From Streptomyces justiciae (GTDB taxonomy: Bacteria > Actinomycetota > Actinomycetes > Streptomycetales > Streptomycetaceae), in the NCBI RefSeq assembly GCF_015163075.1, contig NZ_JADDXU010000006.1, forward strand, positions 186,001 through 250,000: a stretch of DNA of 64,000 nucleotides, in the 5' to 3' direction. The notes under the pieces were generated by a model. It saw nothing but the letters and a program-made list of their open reading frames with translations. It did not search any database and was not told the origin of the DNA. Position 1 is the stretch's first letter. Each line of letters begins with the position of its first letter. The translations under genes and the position numbers were made by a program. Below, piece after piece: positions 16,806 to 27,223 of the stretch.

Positions 16806-17522
16806 CTAGTCCTCGCCGAGGTACGCCTTGCGCACCGACTCGTCGTGCAGGAGGTCCTGGCCCGTGCCGGACAGGACGATCTTGCCGATCTCCATCACGT
16901 GGCCGTGGTCGGCCAGGGAGAGGGCCGCCTGGGCGTTCTGCTCGACGAGGAGGATCGTCGTGCCCTGGGACTTGAGTTCGGCGATCGTCGCCATGATCTT
17001 CTGCATCATGATGGGGGAGAGGCCCATGGAGGGCTCGTCCAGCATGAGCAGTTTCGGCTGGGACATGAGCGCGCGGCCCATTGCCAGCATCTGCTGCTCG
17101 CCGCCGGACAGGGTGCCCGCGGCCTGCTTACGGCGTTCGCCCAGGATGGGGAAGAGGTCGTAGGCGCGCTGGATGTCCTTCTCGATGCCGGCCCTGTCGT
17201 TCCTCAGGAACGCCCCCAGCCGCAGATTGTCCTCGATCGTCATGCGGGGGAAGATGTGCCGGCCCTCGGGGGAGTGGGCCAGTCCCAGCGAGACGATGTC
17301 GTGGGCGGGGACCTTCTTCAGCGATTTGCCGCCGAACTTGATCTGGCCGCCGACCGGCTTGAGGAGGCCGGAGAGGGTGCGGAGGGTGGTCGTCTTGCCG
17401 GCGCCGTTGGTGCCGATGAGGGTGACGACTTCGCCTGCTTCGACCTTGAAGGAGATGCCCTTGACGGCTTCGATCTTGCCGTAGGCGACGCGGAGGTCCT
17501 CGACCTCGAGGAGTGCGGTCAT
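16806..17522 (-). CDS. livF: Branched-chain amino-acid ABC transporter ATP-binding protein LivF
   Basis: A 238-residue ABC ATPase. Walker A is GTNGAGKTTTL, the signature LSGGEQQML, and Walker B LMLDEPSMGL; the C-terminal EQNA motif is typical of LivF. It is the last gene of the livKHMGF operon and overlaps livG by 4 bp (ATGA). It energises uptake of leucine, isoleucine and valine, or of related amino acids or amides. Confidence 0.95.
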   Translation of the reverse strand: MTALLEVEDLRVAYGKIEAVKGISFKVEAGEVVTLIGTNGAGKTTTLRTLSGLLKPVGGQIKFGGKSLKKVPAHDIVSLGLAHSPEGRHIFPRMTIEDNLRLGAFLRNDRAGIEKDIQRAYDLFPILGERRKQAAGTLSGGEQQMLAMGRALMSQPKLLMLDEPSMGLSPIMMQKIMATIAELKSQGTTILLVEQNAQAALSLADHGHVMEIGKIVLSGTGQDLLHDESVRKAYLGED

Positions 17523-18400
17523 CGGTCGTTCTCCTTGCCGGGCGTGGCGTCCGAGGGGGCGCTGGCTTCGGCTGCTTCGACTTCGGCTGCTTCTTCGTCG
17601 CCGGGGGTGCCCTCGAAGGGTTCGCCGAGGTAGGCGGCGATGACGCGTTCGTCGCCCTGGACGGTGGCGCTGTCGCCTTCGATGAGCTTCTCGCCCTGGA
17701 CGAGGACGGCTACGCGGTCGCAGAGGTTGAAGATGAAGCGCATGTCGTGCTCGATGACGAGTACGGCGATGCCCTTGTCGCGGATGGCGAAGACCAGTTC
17801 CTCGGTGGCGCGGGTCTCCTGGGGGTTCATGCCGGCGGTGGGCTCGTCGAGCAGGAGCAGGCCCGGTTCGCTGGCCAGCGCTCGTGCGATCTCCAGCTTG
17901 CGCTGTTCGCCGTAGGGGAGGTTGCGGGCGAGGTGTTCGGCCTTGTTCGCGAGGCCGACGAAGTCCAGGAGTTCCATGGCGCGTTCGCGGGAGGCCGCTT
18001 CGGCCTTGTGGAAGCCGGGGCCGCGGAGCAGGGCGCTCCACAGGCCTTCCTTGGTGCGGGTGTGGCGGCCGACGAGCACGTTCTCCAGGACCGTCATGTT
18101 GGCGAACAGACGGATGTTCTGGAAGGTGCGGGCGATGCCGGCGGCGGTGACCTTGAAGGACTTGGGGGGCAGGACCGTGCCCTTGTAGCGGACTTCGCCC
18201 TCGGTGGGGATGTAGAGGCCCGTGAGGCAGTTGAAGAAGGTCGTCTTGCCGGCGCCGTTGGGGCCGATGAGGCCGACGATCTCGCCGCTGTTGACCTGGA
18301 GGTCGACGTTGCGTACGGCGGTGAGGCCGCCGAAGCGCATGGTGACGCCTCGTGCGTCGAGGACGGTGGTCCCGGTGACGGTGGTGGTGTCGGTGGTCAT
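17519..18400 (-). CDS. livG: Branched-chain amino-acid ABC transporter ATP-binding protein LivG
   Basis: A 293-residue ABC ATPase with Walker A GPNGAGKTTFF, a LivG-type signature LPYGEQRKLEIARAL and Walker B LLLDEPTAGMNP, plus the family ending VIEHDMRFIFNLCDRV. An acidic Ala/Glu/Ser tail follows residue 265. It starts three bases after livM and overlaps livF, so translation is coupled through the operon. Confidence 0.95.
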   Translation of the reverse strand: MTTDTTTVTGTTVLDARGVTMRFGGLTAVRNVDLQVNSGEIVGLIGPNGAGKTTFFNCLTGLYIPTEGEVRYKGTVLPPKSFKVTAAGIARTFQNIRLFANMTVLENVLVGRHTRTKEGLWSALLRGPGFHKAEAASRERAMELLDFVGLANKAEHLARNLPYGEQRKLEIARALASEPGLLLLDEPTAGMNPQETRATEELVFAIRDKGIAVLVIEHDMRFIFNLCDRVAVLVQGEKLIEGDSATVQGDERVIAAYLGEPFEGTPGDEEAAEVEAAEASAPSDATPGKENDR

Positions 18401-18403
18401 GTG

Positions 18404-20230
18404 TCAGGCCCCTGTCTTGCTGAGGACTGCGGGCGCTTCGGCCTCTTCGTGGAATTCGAGCTGGCGGCGCCGGTTCGGGATGAGGCCCTCGGGGCGGAAC
18501 CGCATGAGGAGGACGAGCGCGACGCCGAAGGCGAAGAGCTGGTAGTCGCCCAGGAACTGGAGCTTGGCCGGGATGAGGTAGAGCAGGGCCGCGCCGACGA
18601 GGGGTCCGGCGATGGTGCCCATGCCGCCGAGGACGACCGCGGCGAGCAGGAAGGCCGAGTTGGGCGGGACGACGTGGGCGAACTGGTACTGCTCGGGCGT
18701 CACGGTGTAGGTGACGTGGGCTTGGACGGCGCCGGCGAGGCCGGCGAGGGAGGCGCCGAGGGCGAAGGCGATGAGCTTGACGCGGAAGCCGTTGATGCCC
18801 ATGGCGAGGGCGGCGGTCTCGTCCTCGCGGATGGCGATCCAGGCGCGGCCGATGCGGGAGTCGCTGCTGCGCTTGAAGACCACCACGACGATGAGCGTGA
18901 TGAGGAGCATCAGCAGGAAGTAGTTGGCGAATCGGCCGATGGTGAAGCCGAGGATGGTGTGTTCCAGTCCGAAGTCGAATCCGAGGATGTCGAGGTTCGG
19001 GATGGAGGAGATGCCGTTGGAGCCGTTGGTGATGTCGGGTCCGGAGGTGCCGTCCATGTTGAGGACGGTGATGCGGAAGATCTCACCGAAGCCGAGGGTG
19101 ACGATGGCGAGGTAGTCGCCGCGCAGTCGCAGGGTGGGGGCGCCGATGAGGACGCCGAAGACCATGGCGACGGCGGCGCCGAGCAGCGCCGAGAGCCAGA
19201 ACGGCAGGTGGAGGTCGAACGGCGAGGAGGGGGAGCCGGAGACCATGGCCGCGGTGTAGGCGCCGACGCCGAGGAAGGCGACGTATCCGAGGTCGAGGAG
19301 GCCGGCGAGGCCGACGACGATGTTCAGGCCGAGGGCGACGGTGGCGAAGATCAGGATGTAGACGCCGATGGTCGCGTACTGGTCGTCGGACTGGGTGAAG
19401 GGGAACAGTGCGGCGGCGATGAACGCGCCGAACATGGTGATGGTGCTGTGCCGGCCGGTGATCGCCGAGACCCGGGCCACGAGCCCGGCCTTGGAGAGGG
19501 CGGCGAAGAGGAACCCGACGGTGATGAGGAAGCCGACGAAGAGTTCGTCGTACTCGGTGCCGATGCCGTAGGTGAAGACGGTCAGGCCGACGGCCATGGC
19601 GGCGACGATGACGAGGATCTCGGCGAAGGCGGGGAGCTTGCGGGCCGGGACCGGGCTGGGGGTGAAGACGGCCGACTTCAGGAGGGCCACGATGTGGCGC
19701 CAGATGCGGCCGATGCGCTCACCGACTGTCTCGTCCTCGTCGATGTGTTCTTCCTCCGGCCGTTCGAACGGCAGGGAGAACGCGCCGAGGAAGGCGGCGA
19801 GGGTGACGGCCGCGGCGATGAAGCCGCCGGGTTCGAGGTTGACGACGCCGCCGAGTTCGTCGCTGATCGCGATGACGGTGTACCAGGTGGTGGCGAAGGT
19901 GCCGGTCGCGGCCAGCTTGATGGCGCCGTCGGCGCCGGCGGGGGTGAGCCAGCGCAGGCCCTTGACGCCGTAGGAGGCGAGGCCGAAGAGGGTGGTGAGG
20001 GCGCCGCCGATGAGGACGAGGACCTGGAGGCCGCCGGGGTAGCCGTAGACGGTGAGGTCGCCGGGGAAGGCGGAGGTCCAGGTCCAGGCGAGGAAGGTGG
20101 AGACGACGGCGAGGGCGCCGCCGATGGTGGCGAGGGCGCGGCCGATGTTTTCGGGGAGGCCGATGAGGCCCTTGGTGGCGCCGTCCTTGCTGGCGGGGGC
20201 GCTGGGGGTCTTGGTGGTCTGTGTCGTCAT
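18404..20230 (-). CDS. livM: Branched-chain amino-acid ABC transporter permease LivM, with long N-terminal extension
   Basis: A 608-residue polytopic membrane protein. The LivM core (about residues 290-600) contains LGLNIVVGLAGLLDLGYVAFLGVGAY and the coupling-helix region GRAWIAIREDETAALAMGINGFRVKLIAFALGA. The first ~270 residues add several predicted membrane helices and an acidic cytoplasmic segment (RPEEEHIDEDETVGERIGRI) absent from E. coli LivM. ATG at 20230 is chosen; a GTG at 20239 is possible. It overlaps the end of livH or lies within a few bases of it. Confidence 0.93.
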   Translation of the reverse strand: MTTQTTKTPSAPASKDGATKGLIGLPENIGRALATIGGALAVVSTFLAWTWTSAFPGDLTVYGYPGGLQVLVLIGGALTTLFGLASYGVKGLRWLTPAGADGAIKLAATGTFATTWYTVIAISDELGGVVNLEPGGFIAAAVTLAAFLGAFSLPFERPEEEHIDEDETVGERIGRIWRHIVALLKSAVFTPSPVPARKLPAFAEILVIVAAMAVGLTVFTYGIGTEYDELFVGFLITVGFLFAALSKAGLVARVSAITGRHSTITMFGAFIAAALFPFTQSDDQYATIGVYILIFATVALGLNIVVGLAGLLDLGYVAFLGVGAYTAAMVSGSPSSPFDLHLPFWLSALLGAAVAMVFGVLIGAPTLRLRGDYLAIVTLGFGEIFRITVLNMDGTSGPDITNGSNGISSIPNLDILGFDFGLEHTILGFTIGRFANYFLLMLLITLIVVVVFKRSSDSRIGRAWIAIREDETAALAMGINGFRVKLIAFALGASLAGLAGAVQAHVTYTVTPEQYQFAHVVPPNSAFLLAAVVLGGMGTIAGPLVGAALLYLIPAKLQFLGDYQLFAFGVALVLLMRFRPEGLIPNRRRQLEFHEEAEAPAVLSKTGA

Positions 20231-20235
20231 CGGTG

Positions 20236-21168
20236 TCACGCCCTGTCCGCGACGCGCTCGCCGAGCAGGCCTTGTGGCCTGACGAGGAGTACGAGGATGA
20301 GGAGTACGAAGGCCCAGACGTTGGCCCAGGACTGGCCGCCGAGGAGGTCGAAGCCGGGGACGTCGGCGATGTAGGCGGTGGCCATGGTCTCGGCGAGGCC
20401 GAGGACGAGGCCGCCGAGCATGGCGCCGTAGATGTTGCCGATGCCGCCGAGGACGGCCGCGGTGAAGGCCTTGAGGCCGAGGATGAAGCCCATGCGGAAC
20501 TGGACCTGGCCGTACTTGAGGCCGTAGGCGACGGCTCCGACGGCGGCGAAGAGGGCGCCGAGGGCGAAGGCGACCACGATGATGCGGTCGGTGTTGATGC
20601 CCATGAGCTTGGCGGTGTCGGGGTCCTGGGCGGTGGCCTGCATGCCGCGGCCGGTGCGGGTCTTCATGACGAAGTAGGCGAGGATCGCCATGCTGACGGG
20701 GGCGGCGATGAACAGGAAGATGTCACCGGTCTGGATGGTGACGCTGCCGATCTCGAAGGGTCCGCCCGGGATCTCGGGGAAGTTGATGGACTCCTTGGCG
20801 CCGGGGTACCAGGCCCAGACGGCCTGCTGGAGGGCGAGGGAGAGGCCGATGGCGGTGATGAGGGGCGCGAGGCGTGGGGCGGTGCGCAGGGGGCGGTAGG
20901 CGAACCGTTCCGCTCCGACGGCGACGAGGACGGCTGCGATGACGGCTCCCACGAGCATCAGTGGCAGTGCGACCCACATGGTGGTGCCGTCGGGCAGTAC
21001 GTACAGATAGACCGTGAGGGCTCCGAACCCTCCGATCATGAAGATCTCGCCGTGGGCGAAGTTGATGAGCTGGACGATGCCGTAGACCATTGTGTAGCCG
21101 ATGGCGACAAGCCCGTACATTGCTCCTAGTAGCAGGCCGTTGACCAGCTGCTGCGGCAGTTCGTTCAC
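20236..21168 (-). CDS. livH: Branched-chain amino-acid ABC transporter permease LivH
   Basis: A 310-residue membrane permease beginning with the LivH hallmark LVNGLLLGAMYGLVAIGYTMVYGIVQLINFAHGE (split across its first helices). It pairs with LivM to form the channel. The GTG at 21168 is fixed by GGAGG seven bases upstream; longer in-frame extension has no ribosome binding site. It lies downstream of livK behind a strong hairpin. Confidence 0.95.
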   Translation of the reverse strand: MNELPQQLVNGLLLGAMYGLVAIGYTMVYGIVQLINFAHGEIFMIGGFGALTVYLYVLPDGTTMWVALPLMLVGAVIAAVLVAVGAERFAYRPLRTAPRLAPLITAIGLSLALQQAVWAWYPGAKESINFPEIPGGPFEIGSVTIQTGDIFLFIAAPVSMAILAYFVMKTRTGRGMQATAQDPDTAKLMGINTDRIIVVAFALGALFAAVGAVAYGLKYGQVQFRMGFILGLKAFTAAVLGGIGNIYGAMLGGLVLGLAETMATAYIADVPGFDLLGGQSWANVWAFVLLILVLLVRPQGLLGERVADRA

Positions 21169-21237
21169 CGCATGTCCTCCGAGGTTTCGGATGTTCGACG
21201 GATGTGACCGGATGTGTGTCCGGGGCCGGATGTGAGT

Positions 21238-21273
21238 CCGCGCGGGGCGCCTGTGGAACAGCGCCCCGCGCGG
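21238..21273 (-). terminator. Hairpin between livK and livH (attenuating terminator)
   Basis: A perfect 13-bp stem with a 10-nt loop (core CGCGGGGCGC / GCGCCCCGCG) lies in the 130-bp gap after livK. It is likely to reduce read-through so that the binding protein is made in excess over the membrane complex. Four CGGATGT copies (21188, 21199, 21209, 21227) sit between it and livH. Confidence 0.78.
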
Positions 21274-21298
21274 CTCAGGTGGTGCGGGTGGGGGTGGG

Positions 21299-22528
21299 TC
21301 AGCCGGTGTAGGTACCGGACTTGACGGCCTTCCAGGCACCGTTCTCGACGGCGTAGACGGTGAGCTGCTTGTTGGTGGCGTCACCGTACTCGTCGAAGGA
21401 GACCTTGCCGGTCACACCGTCGAAGGAGACGTTCTGGGTGGCGGCGGTGATCTTCGCGCGGGCGTCGGACGGCAGCTTGCCGTCGTTGTCCTCGACGACC
21501 TTCTTCACGGCCAGGATGATTGCCCAGGCGGCGTCGTAGGAGTAACCGCCGTAGGCCGCGTACTCCTCCTTGTAGCCGGCCGCCTTGTAGTCGGCGACGA
21601 ACTGCTTGGCGGAGTCGAGGGTCTCGACCGGGGCGCCGACGGAGGTGGCGAGGTCACCGGCGCTGTTGGCGCCGGCCAGCTCGACGAAGGTCGGGTCGTA
21701 GATGCCGTCACCGCCGACCAGCGGGATCTTGGCGCCGGCGGCCTTGATCTGCTTGCTGAGCGGGCCGGCCTGCGGGTACTCGCCGCCGTAGTAGACGACG
21801 TCGGCGCCGGAGTTCTTGACCTTGGTGGCGACCGCGGAGAAGTCCTTGGTGTCCGGGTCGATGTGGTCGGTGCCGACGACCTTGCCACCGAGCTTCTTGA
21901 ACTCCTCGGTGAAGGTGGCGGCGAGACCGGCGCCGTAGGTCTTCTTGTCGTCGATGACGAAGACGTTCTTCTTCTTGGCGTCGTTGTAGACGTACTGCGC
22001 GGCGAACGGGCCCTGGATGGCGTCCGTGGTCGCGGTGCGGAAGTACGACTTGTACGTGCGGACCTTCTTGGTCTGCCAGTCGACACCCTGCGTGAGGGCC
22101 GGGCCGGTGTTGGCCGGGGAGATCTCGACGAGCTTGGCGTCGTCGAAGACCTTCTGCATGGACTCGGCGACGGAGGAGTTCAGCGGGCCGACGACACCGT
22201 AGACGCTCTTGTCGGCGACGAGGGTCGACGCGTTGGCCTGGCCGGAGGAGGGCTGGGCCTGGTCGTCGAGGGCCTTGATCTCGAAGGTGACGCCGTCGAC
22301 GAGCTTCTGCTTGTTGGCGGTCTTCGCGGCGAGGTCGACGGAGTTCTTGATGCCGAGGCCGAGCGCGGAGAGGTCGCCCGTGAGCGGGGCGTCGACGCCG
22401 ATGACGACCTTGGTGCCGCCGCTACCGGAGTCCGAGCCGCCGTCGTCGTCGCGCGAGCCGCAGGCGGTGAGGGTGAGTGCTCCCGCCGCCAGCGCGGCGG
22501 TGATGGTGATGAGCGAACGTTGACGCAC
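21299..22528 (-). CDS. livK: Branched-chain amino-acid ABC transporter substrate-binding lipoprotein
   Basis: A 409-residue secreted lipoprotein: Arg-rich start, hydrophobic run and lipobox LTAC (C23), then an acidic Gly/Ser linker. The mature part is a periplasmic-binding-protein type I fold (VIGVDAPLTGDLSALGLG..., AVVGPLNSSVAESMQKVFDD, VFVIDDKKTYGAGLAATF) typical of LivJ/LivK. GTG at 22528 follows AAAGGACG; another in-frame GTG is at 22543. First gene of the operon. Confidence 0.94.
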   Translation of the reverse strand: MRQRSLITITAALAAGALTLTACGSRDDDGGSDSGSGGTKVVIGVDAPLTGDLSALGLGIKNSVDLAAKTANKQKLVDGVTFEIKALDDQAQPSSGQANASTLVADKSVYGVVGPLNSSVAESMQKVFDDAKLVEISPANTGPALTQGVDWQTKKVRTYKSYFRTATTDAIQGPFAAQYVYNDAKKKNVFVIDDKKTYGAGLAATFTEEFKKLGGKVVGTDHIDPDTKDFSAVATKVKNSGADVVYYGGEYPQAGPLSKQIKAAGAKIPLVGGDGIYDPTFVELAGANSAGDLATSVGAPVETLDSAKQFVADYKAAGYKEEYAAYGGYSYDAAWAIILAVKKVVEDNDGKLPSDARAKITAATQNVSFDGVTGKVSFDEYGDATNKQLTVYAVENGAWKAVKSGTYTG

Positions 22529-22756
22529 GATTCGTCCTTTCACTGGCGCGGCGCTCCCCCCTGGAAGCGGCCGAGTCTCTGCGCTGGTCTGTTGTGAGAT
22601 TCCATGGCGCGGTGACTGGGCGTGACTCTAAGCGTGTGCGGGGAGCCCGGAGGAGGGTCTGACGGAGGCTGTGACGCTCTTGTTATGACACGTCGTAATG
22701 CAGAGCGGTACTGAGTGGGTGGAACAGCGGAATTCAGGCCGATTCGCCCGGTCCAC

Positions 22757-22785
22757 ATTCTGAGAACCCGCAGGACCCGATGCAA
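22757..22785 (-). promoter_or_regulatory. Candidate promoter of the liv operon
   Basis: On the minus strand TTGCAT (22785-22780) and CAGAAT (22762-22757) are exactly 17 bp apart, about 230 bp before livK. The rest of the 22529-22815 gap shows no gene; the long leader might hold regulation that I cannot identify. Confidence 0.4.
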
Positions 22786-22815
22786 CTTGTTCAGGAGTCT
22801 CAGGGGTTTTGGTAA

Positions 22816-23424
22816 TTACCCAGAACCGTTGCTGCAGGCGACTTGTAGGGCCTCTGACAGGTGCTGGGCGTATCGCTGTCCGAGGATGAAACTGTGAACT
22901 TCTATTGCGCGCGTATTACGTAGAGTTACGTCAAGGAAAGGGAGTCCGGCGTTCCATGGCACTTTTCTGCATTGCGCCACATGCATGGTGATGACGACCT
23001 TGCGGCTGGTCCCCGCACTCGTCCGGAAAGGGGCTTTTGGCGTGGAGGTCACCGACATGCCCGCGTACGGCTGTGACACGCGGGTCACGGTGACCGGTGG
23101 GCCGGCGAGCACGCTCAGCTCCACTCCGAAGCTGAAGCTGTGCGGTGCGGCGCCCGCGGGGGTGGCCTCGCCGCTGAGGTAGTGCAGGTCCGTCACTTGA
23201 GACGGGTACGGCGGCGCGGGGGGTGCCGGAGGCTGGGGCCGGGTCGCGTAGAGGTAGGTGCCGCCCGCGAGGAGGGCCGTGGCGGTCGCAGTGGCGAGGG
23301 TGGCGCGCCGGTGGCGGTCGTACAGCTCGGTGAGGCGGCCGCGCGGCCGGGGCGGGGCGGTGGTGTCCAGGGCGTCCCGGGGATGTGTGCCTTCGCCCGG
23401 CTCGACCGGTCCGACGCCGCTCAC
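22816..23424 (-). CDS. Single-pass membrane protein of unknown function
   Basis: A 202-residue protein: a Pro/Arg-rich cytoplasmic N-terminus, one membrane helix (about 48-70, TLATATATALLAGGTYLYAT), a proline stretch and an extracytoplasmic beta-rich domain with paired cysteines near the C-terminus. The GTG start overlaps the stop of the preceding lipoprotein gene (GTGA), so the two are coupled. I do not recognise the family. Confidence 0.7.
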   Translation of the reverse strand: MSGVGPVEPGEGTHPRDALDTTAPPRPRGRLTELYDRHRRATLATATATALLAGGTYLYATRPQPPAPPAPPYPSQVTDLHYLSGEATPAGAAPHSFSFGVELSVLAGPPVTVTRVSQPYAGMSVTSTPKAPFRTSAGTSRKVVITMHVAQCRKVPWNAGLPFLDVTLRNTRAIEVHSFILGQRYAQHLSEALQVACSNGSG

Positions 23425-23840
23425 TGCCAGGGCCCCTCGCCGGGACCGCCGTCGCGGTACCAGCGCACGCAGCCGCTGCGTGCCTGACGGTCGATCAACC
23501 GGTCGGCGGCCGCGGCGCCTTGCTGTTTCTTCTCGGCGCGGGCGGCGTCGACGACCTTGATGAGGATGTCGTACTGGCCGTTGGACAGGCCCATCGACTG
23601 GTAGTCCCCGTAGGTGTTCTGGTCCAGCACTTCGCGGGACCAGTGAGCGACGAGGCGGGTGCAGAGGTCTTCGGGGGGTGTGGGGGAGGCGGTGGTCGCT
23701 GCCGGGGCCGTGGACGTGGCCGTGGACGGGGCTTGGGTGGTGGCGGTGGTGGAGCCGGACCCTCCGCATCCGCCGAGGGTCAGCAGGACCGCCATGAACC
23801 CGACCCCGGCCCCGAGCACCGGGACTCCTCCCGTTCGCAT
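23421..23840 (-). CDS. Small secreted lipoprotein, unknown function
   Basis: A 139-residue protein with a hydrophobic signal and lipobox LGGC, a Ser/Thr/Pro/Ala linker and a small C-terminal domain holding two cysteines (EDLCTRLVAHWSREVL ... GCVRWYRDGG). ATG at 23840 keeps a charged n-region; a GTG at 23819 has the better ribosome binding site (GGAGGA). It is coupled to the downstream membrane protein gene. Function is not recognised. Confidence 0.7.
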   Translation of the reverse strand: MRTGGVPVLGAGVGFMAVLLTLGGCGGSGSTTATTQAPSTATSTAPAATTASPTPPEDLCTRLVAHWSREVLDQNTYGDYQSMGLSNGQYDILIKVVDAARAEKKQQGAAAADRLIDRQARSGCVRWYRDGGPGEGPWQ

Positions 23841-23888
23841 GCCCCGACGCTAGGCCTTGTGGCACGGTCGGGGCCAGAGGTCCTACCG

Positions 23889-24377
23889 TCAGGCGGTGGC
23901 CCCGACGTGGGCGCCGTCGCCCGGGTTCACGTCCCGCAGCAGACAGGTCAGCCGCGCGGTGCACACCCGCCGCCCCTCCTCGTCGCTGATCACGATCTCG
24001 TACGTCGCCGTCGACCGCCCCCGGTGCACGGGCGTGGCCACGCCGGTCACCAGGCCCGAGCGGGCGCCCCGGTGGTGGGTGCAGTTCAGGTCCACGCCCA
24101 CGGCGATCTTCGAGCTGCCGCCGTGCAGCATCGAGCCGACCGAGCCGAGGGTCTCGGCGAGGACGGCGGACGCCCCGCCGTGCAGCAGCCCGTACGGCTG
24201 GGTGTTGCCCTCCACGGGCATGGTCCCGACGACCTTCTCCGCCGAGGCCTCGGTGATCTGGACGCCCATACGGGTGCCGAGGTGTCCGGCGGAGAACAGG
24301 GCCTGGAGGTCCACTCCGAGCGCGGCGTACTCGTCGATGACCTCTTGCGGGAACTTCACGTGCTGCTGCTCGCCCAT
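23889..24377 (-). CDS. PaaI-type hotdog-fold acyl-CoA thioesterase
   Basis: A 162-residue hotdog protein with the active-site helix LLHGGASAVLAETLGS and the substrate-strand pattern AVGVDLNCTHHRGARSG, typical of the PaaI/YbgC-related 4HBT family that hydrolyses phenylacetyl- or other acyl-CoA esters. It follows the molybdopterin oxidoreductase gene after 58 bp. A palindromic TetR-like operator overlaps that junction, so it may have its own regulated promoter. Confidence 0.87.
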   Translation of the reverse strand: MGEQQHVKFPQEVIDEYAALGVDLQALFSAGHLGTRMGVQITEASAEKVVGTMPVEGNTQPYGLLHGGASAVLAETLGSVGSMLHGGSSKIAVGVDLNCTHHRGARSGLVTGVATPVHRGRSTATYEIVISDEEGRRVCTARLTCLLRDVNPGDGAHVGATA

Positions 24378-24421
24378 GGGGCCCGGCTCCGTTCGTCGGG
24401 AACACTCACTCGAACTCAGGT

Positions 24422-24435
24422 GACTGAGCAAACGC

Positions 24436-24441
<6 letters not shown>
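24422..24441. promoter_or_regulatory. Palindromic operator, TetR-like
   Basis: The 20-bp sequence GACTGAGCAAACGCTCAGTC has perfect 8-bp arms around AAAC. It overlaps the 3' end of the oxidoreductase gene and lies 45 bp before the thioesterase start, where a promoter would be. The arm pattern resembles TetR-family sites; the regulator is not encoded nearby. Confidence 0.55.
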
Positions 24442-26715
<2,274 letters not shown>

Positions 26716-27223
26716 CGCGGCGCTCTCCTTCGCGTGCACATGTGAACTACGTCTCCGATCCTCGCACGCAACACCGACAGTGAGGGGGCCGGGCGCGGGA
26801 GGACGGAGACCATGGTTGCGTATTGAGCAATGGTTGCGGAAGGGGCAACGGGGAGAGGGCGCTCTGAGAACCGGGGTGAGGCGCCCTCCGCCTGGGGGTG
26901 CGGCAGAGGGGAGGGACGCCGACGGTTCGGCGCGGTGGCTTCCCGTGCGGCCCGCTTGCGGGTGGCTGCCGTCCCTGAGGCGGCTCGCGCGCGTTACGAC
27001 CCACCGTTGCGGTTGCCAGTTCCGGTGGGGGCTGGCTGTTCATTCCGCGCCTCCGTTGCCGCCCCGGGCAAGGCCCACGACGCCAGGCAAGACCCGCGCC
27101 CCTCTGCCGCACCCCAACCAACGCCCGCGTCCTCCCCCTCCACCGCCCCGATCCTCCCCGCCGTCCGTGGTGGCCCTCCGCGGTGTGGCACGACTGTCAG
27201 TGGGGCGTGGCAGGATCGGGGGC
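26716..27223. other. Intergenic region upstream of polA, no convincing gene
   Basis: This 508-bp divergent gap has long open frames but none with a start signal or recognisable protein. It holds a direct repeat ATGGTTGCG (26812-26820 and 26830-26838). Promoters for both flanking genes must lie here, but I could not assign them. Confidence 0.5.

Noticed and set aside
26746..27223. Small gene in the oxidoreductase-polA gap
   Set aside because: Open frames lack ribosome binding sites and look like noncoding GC-rich translation.
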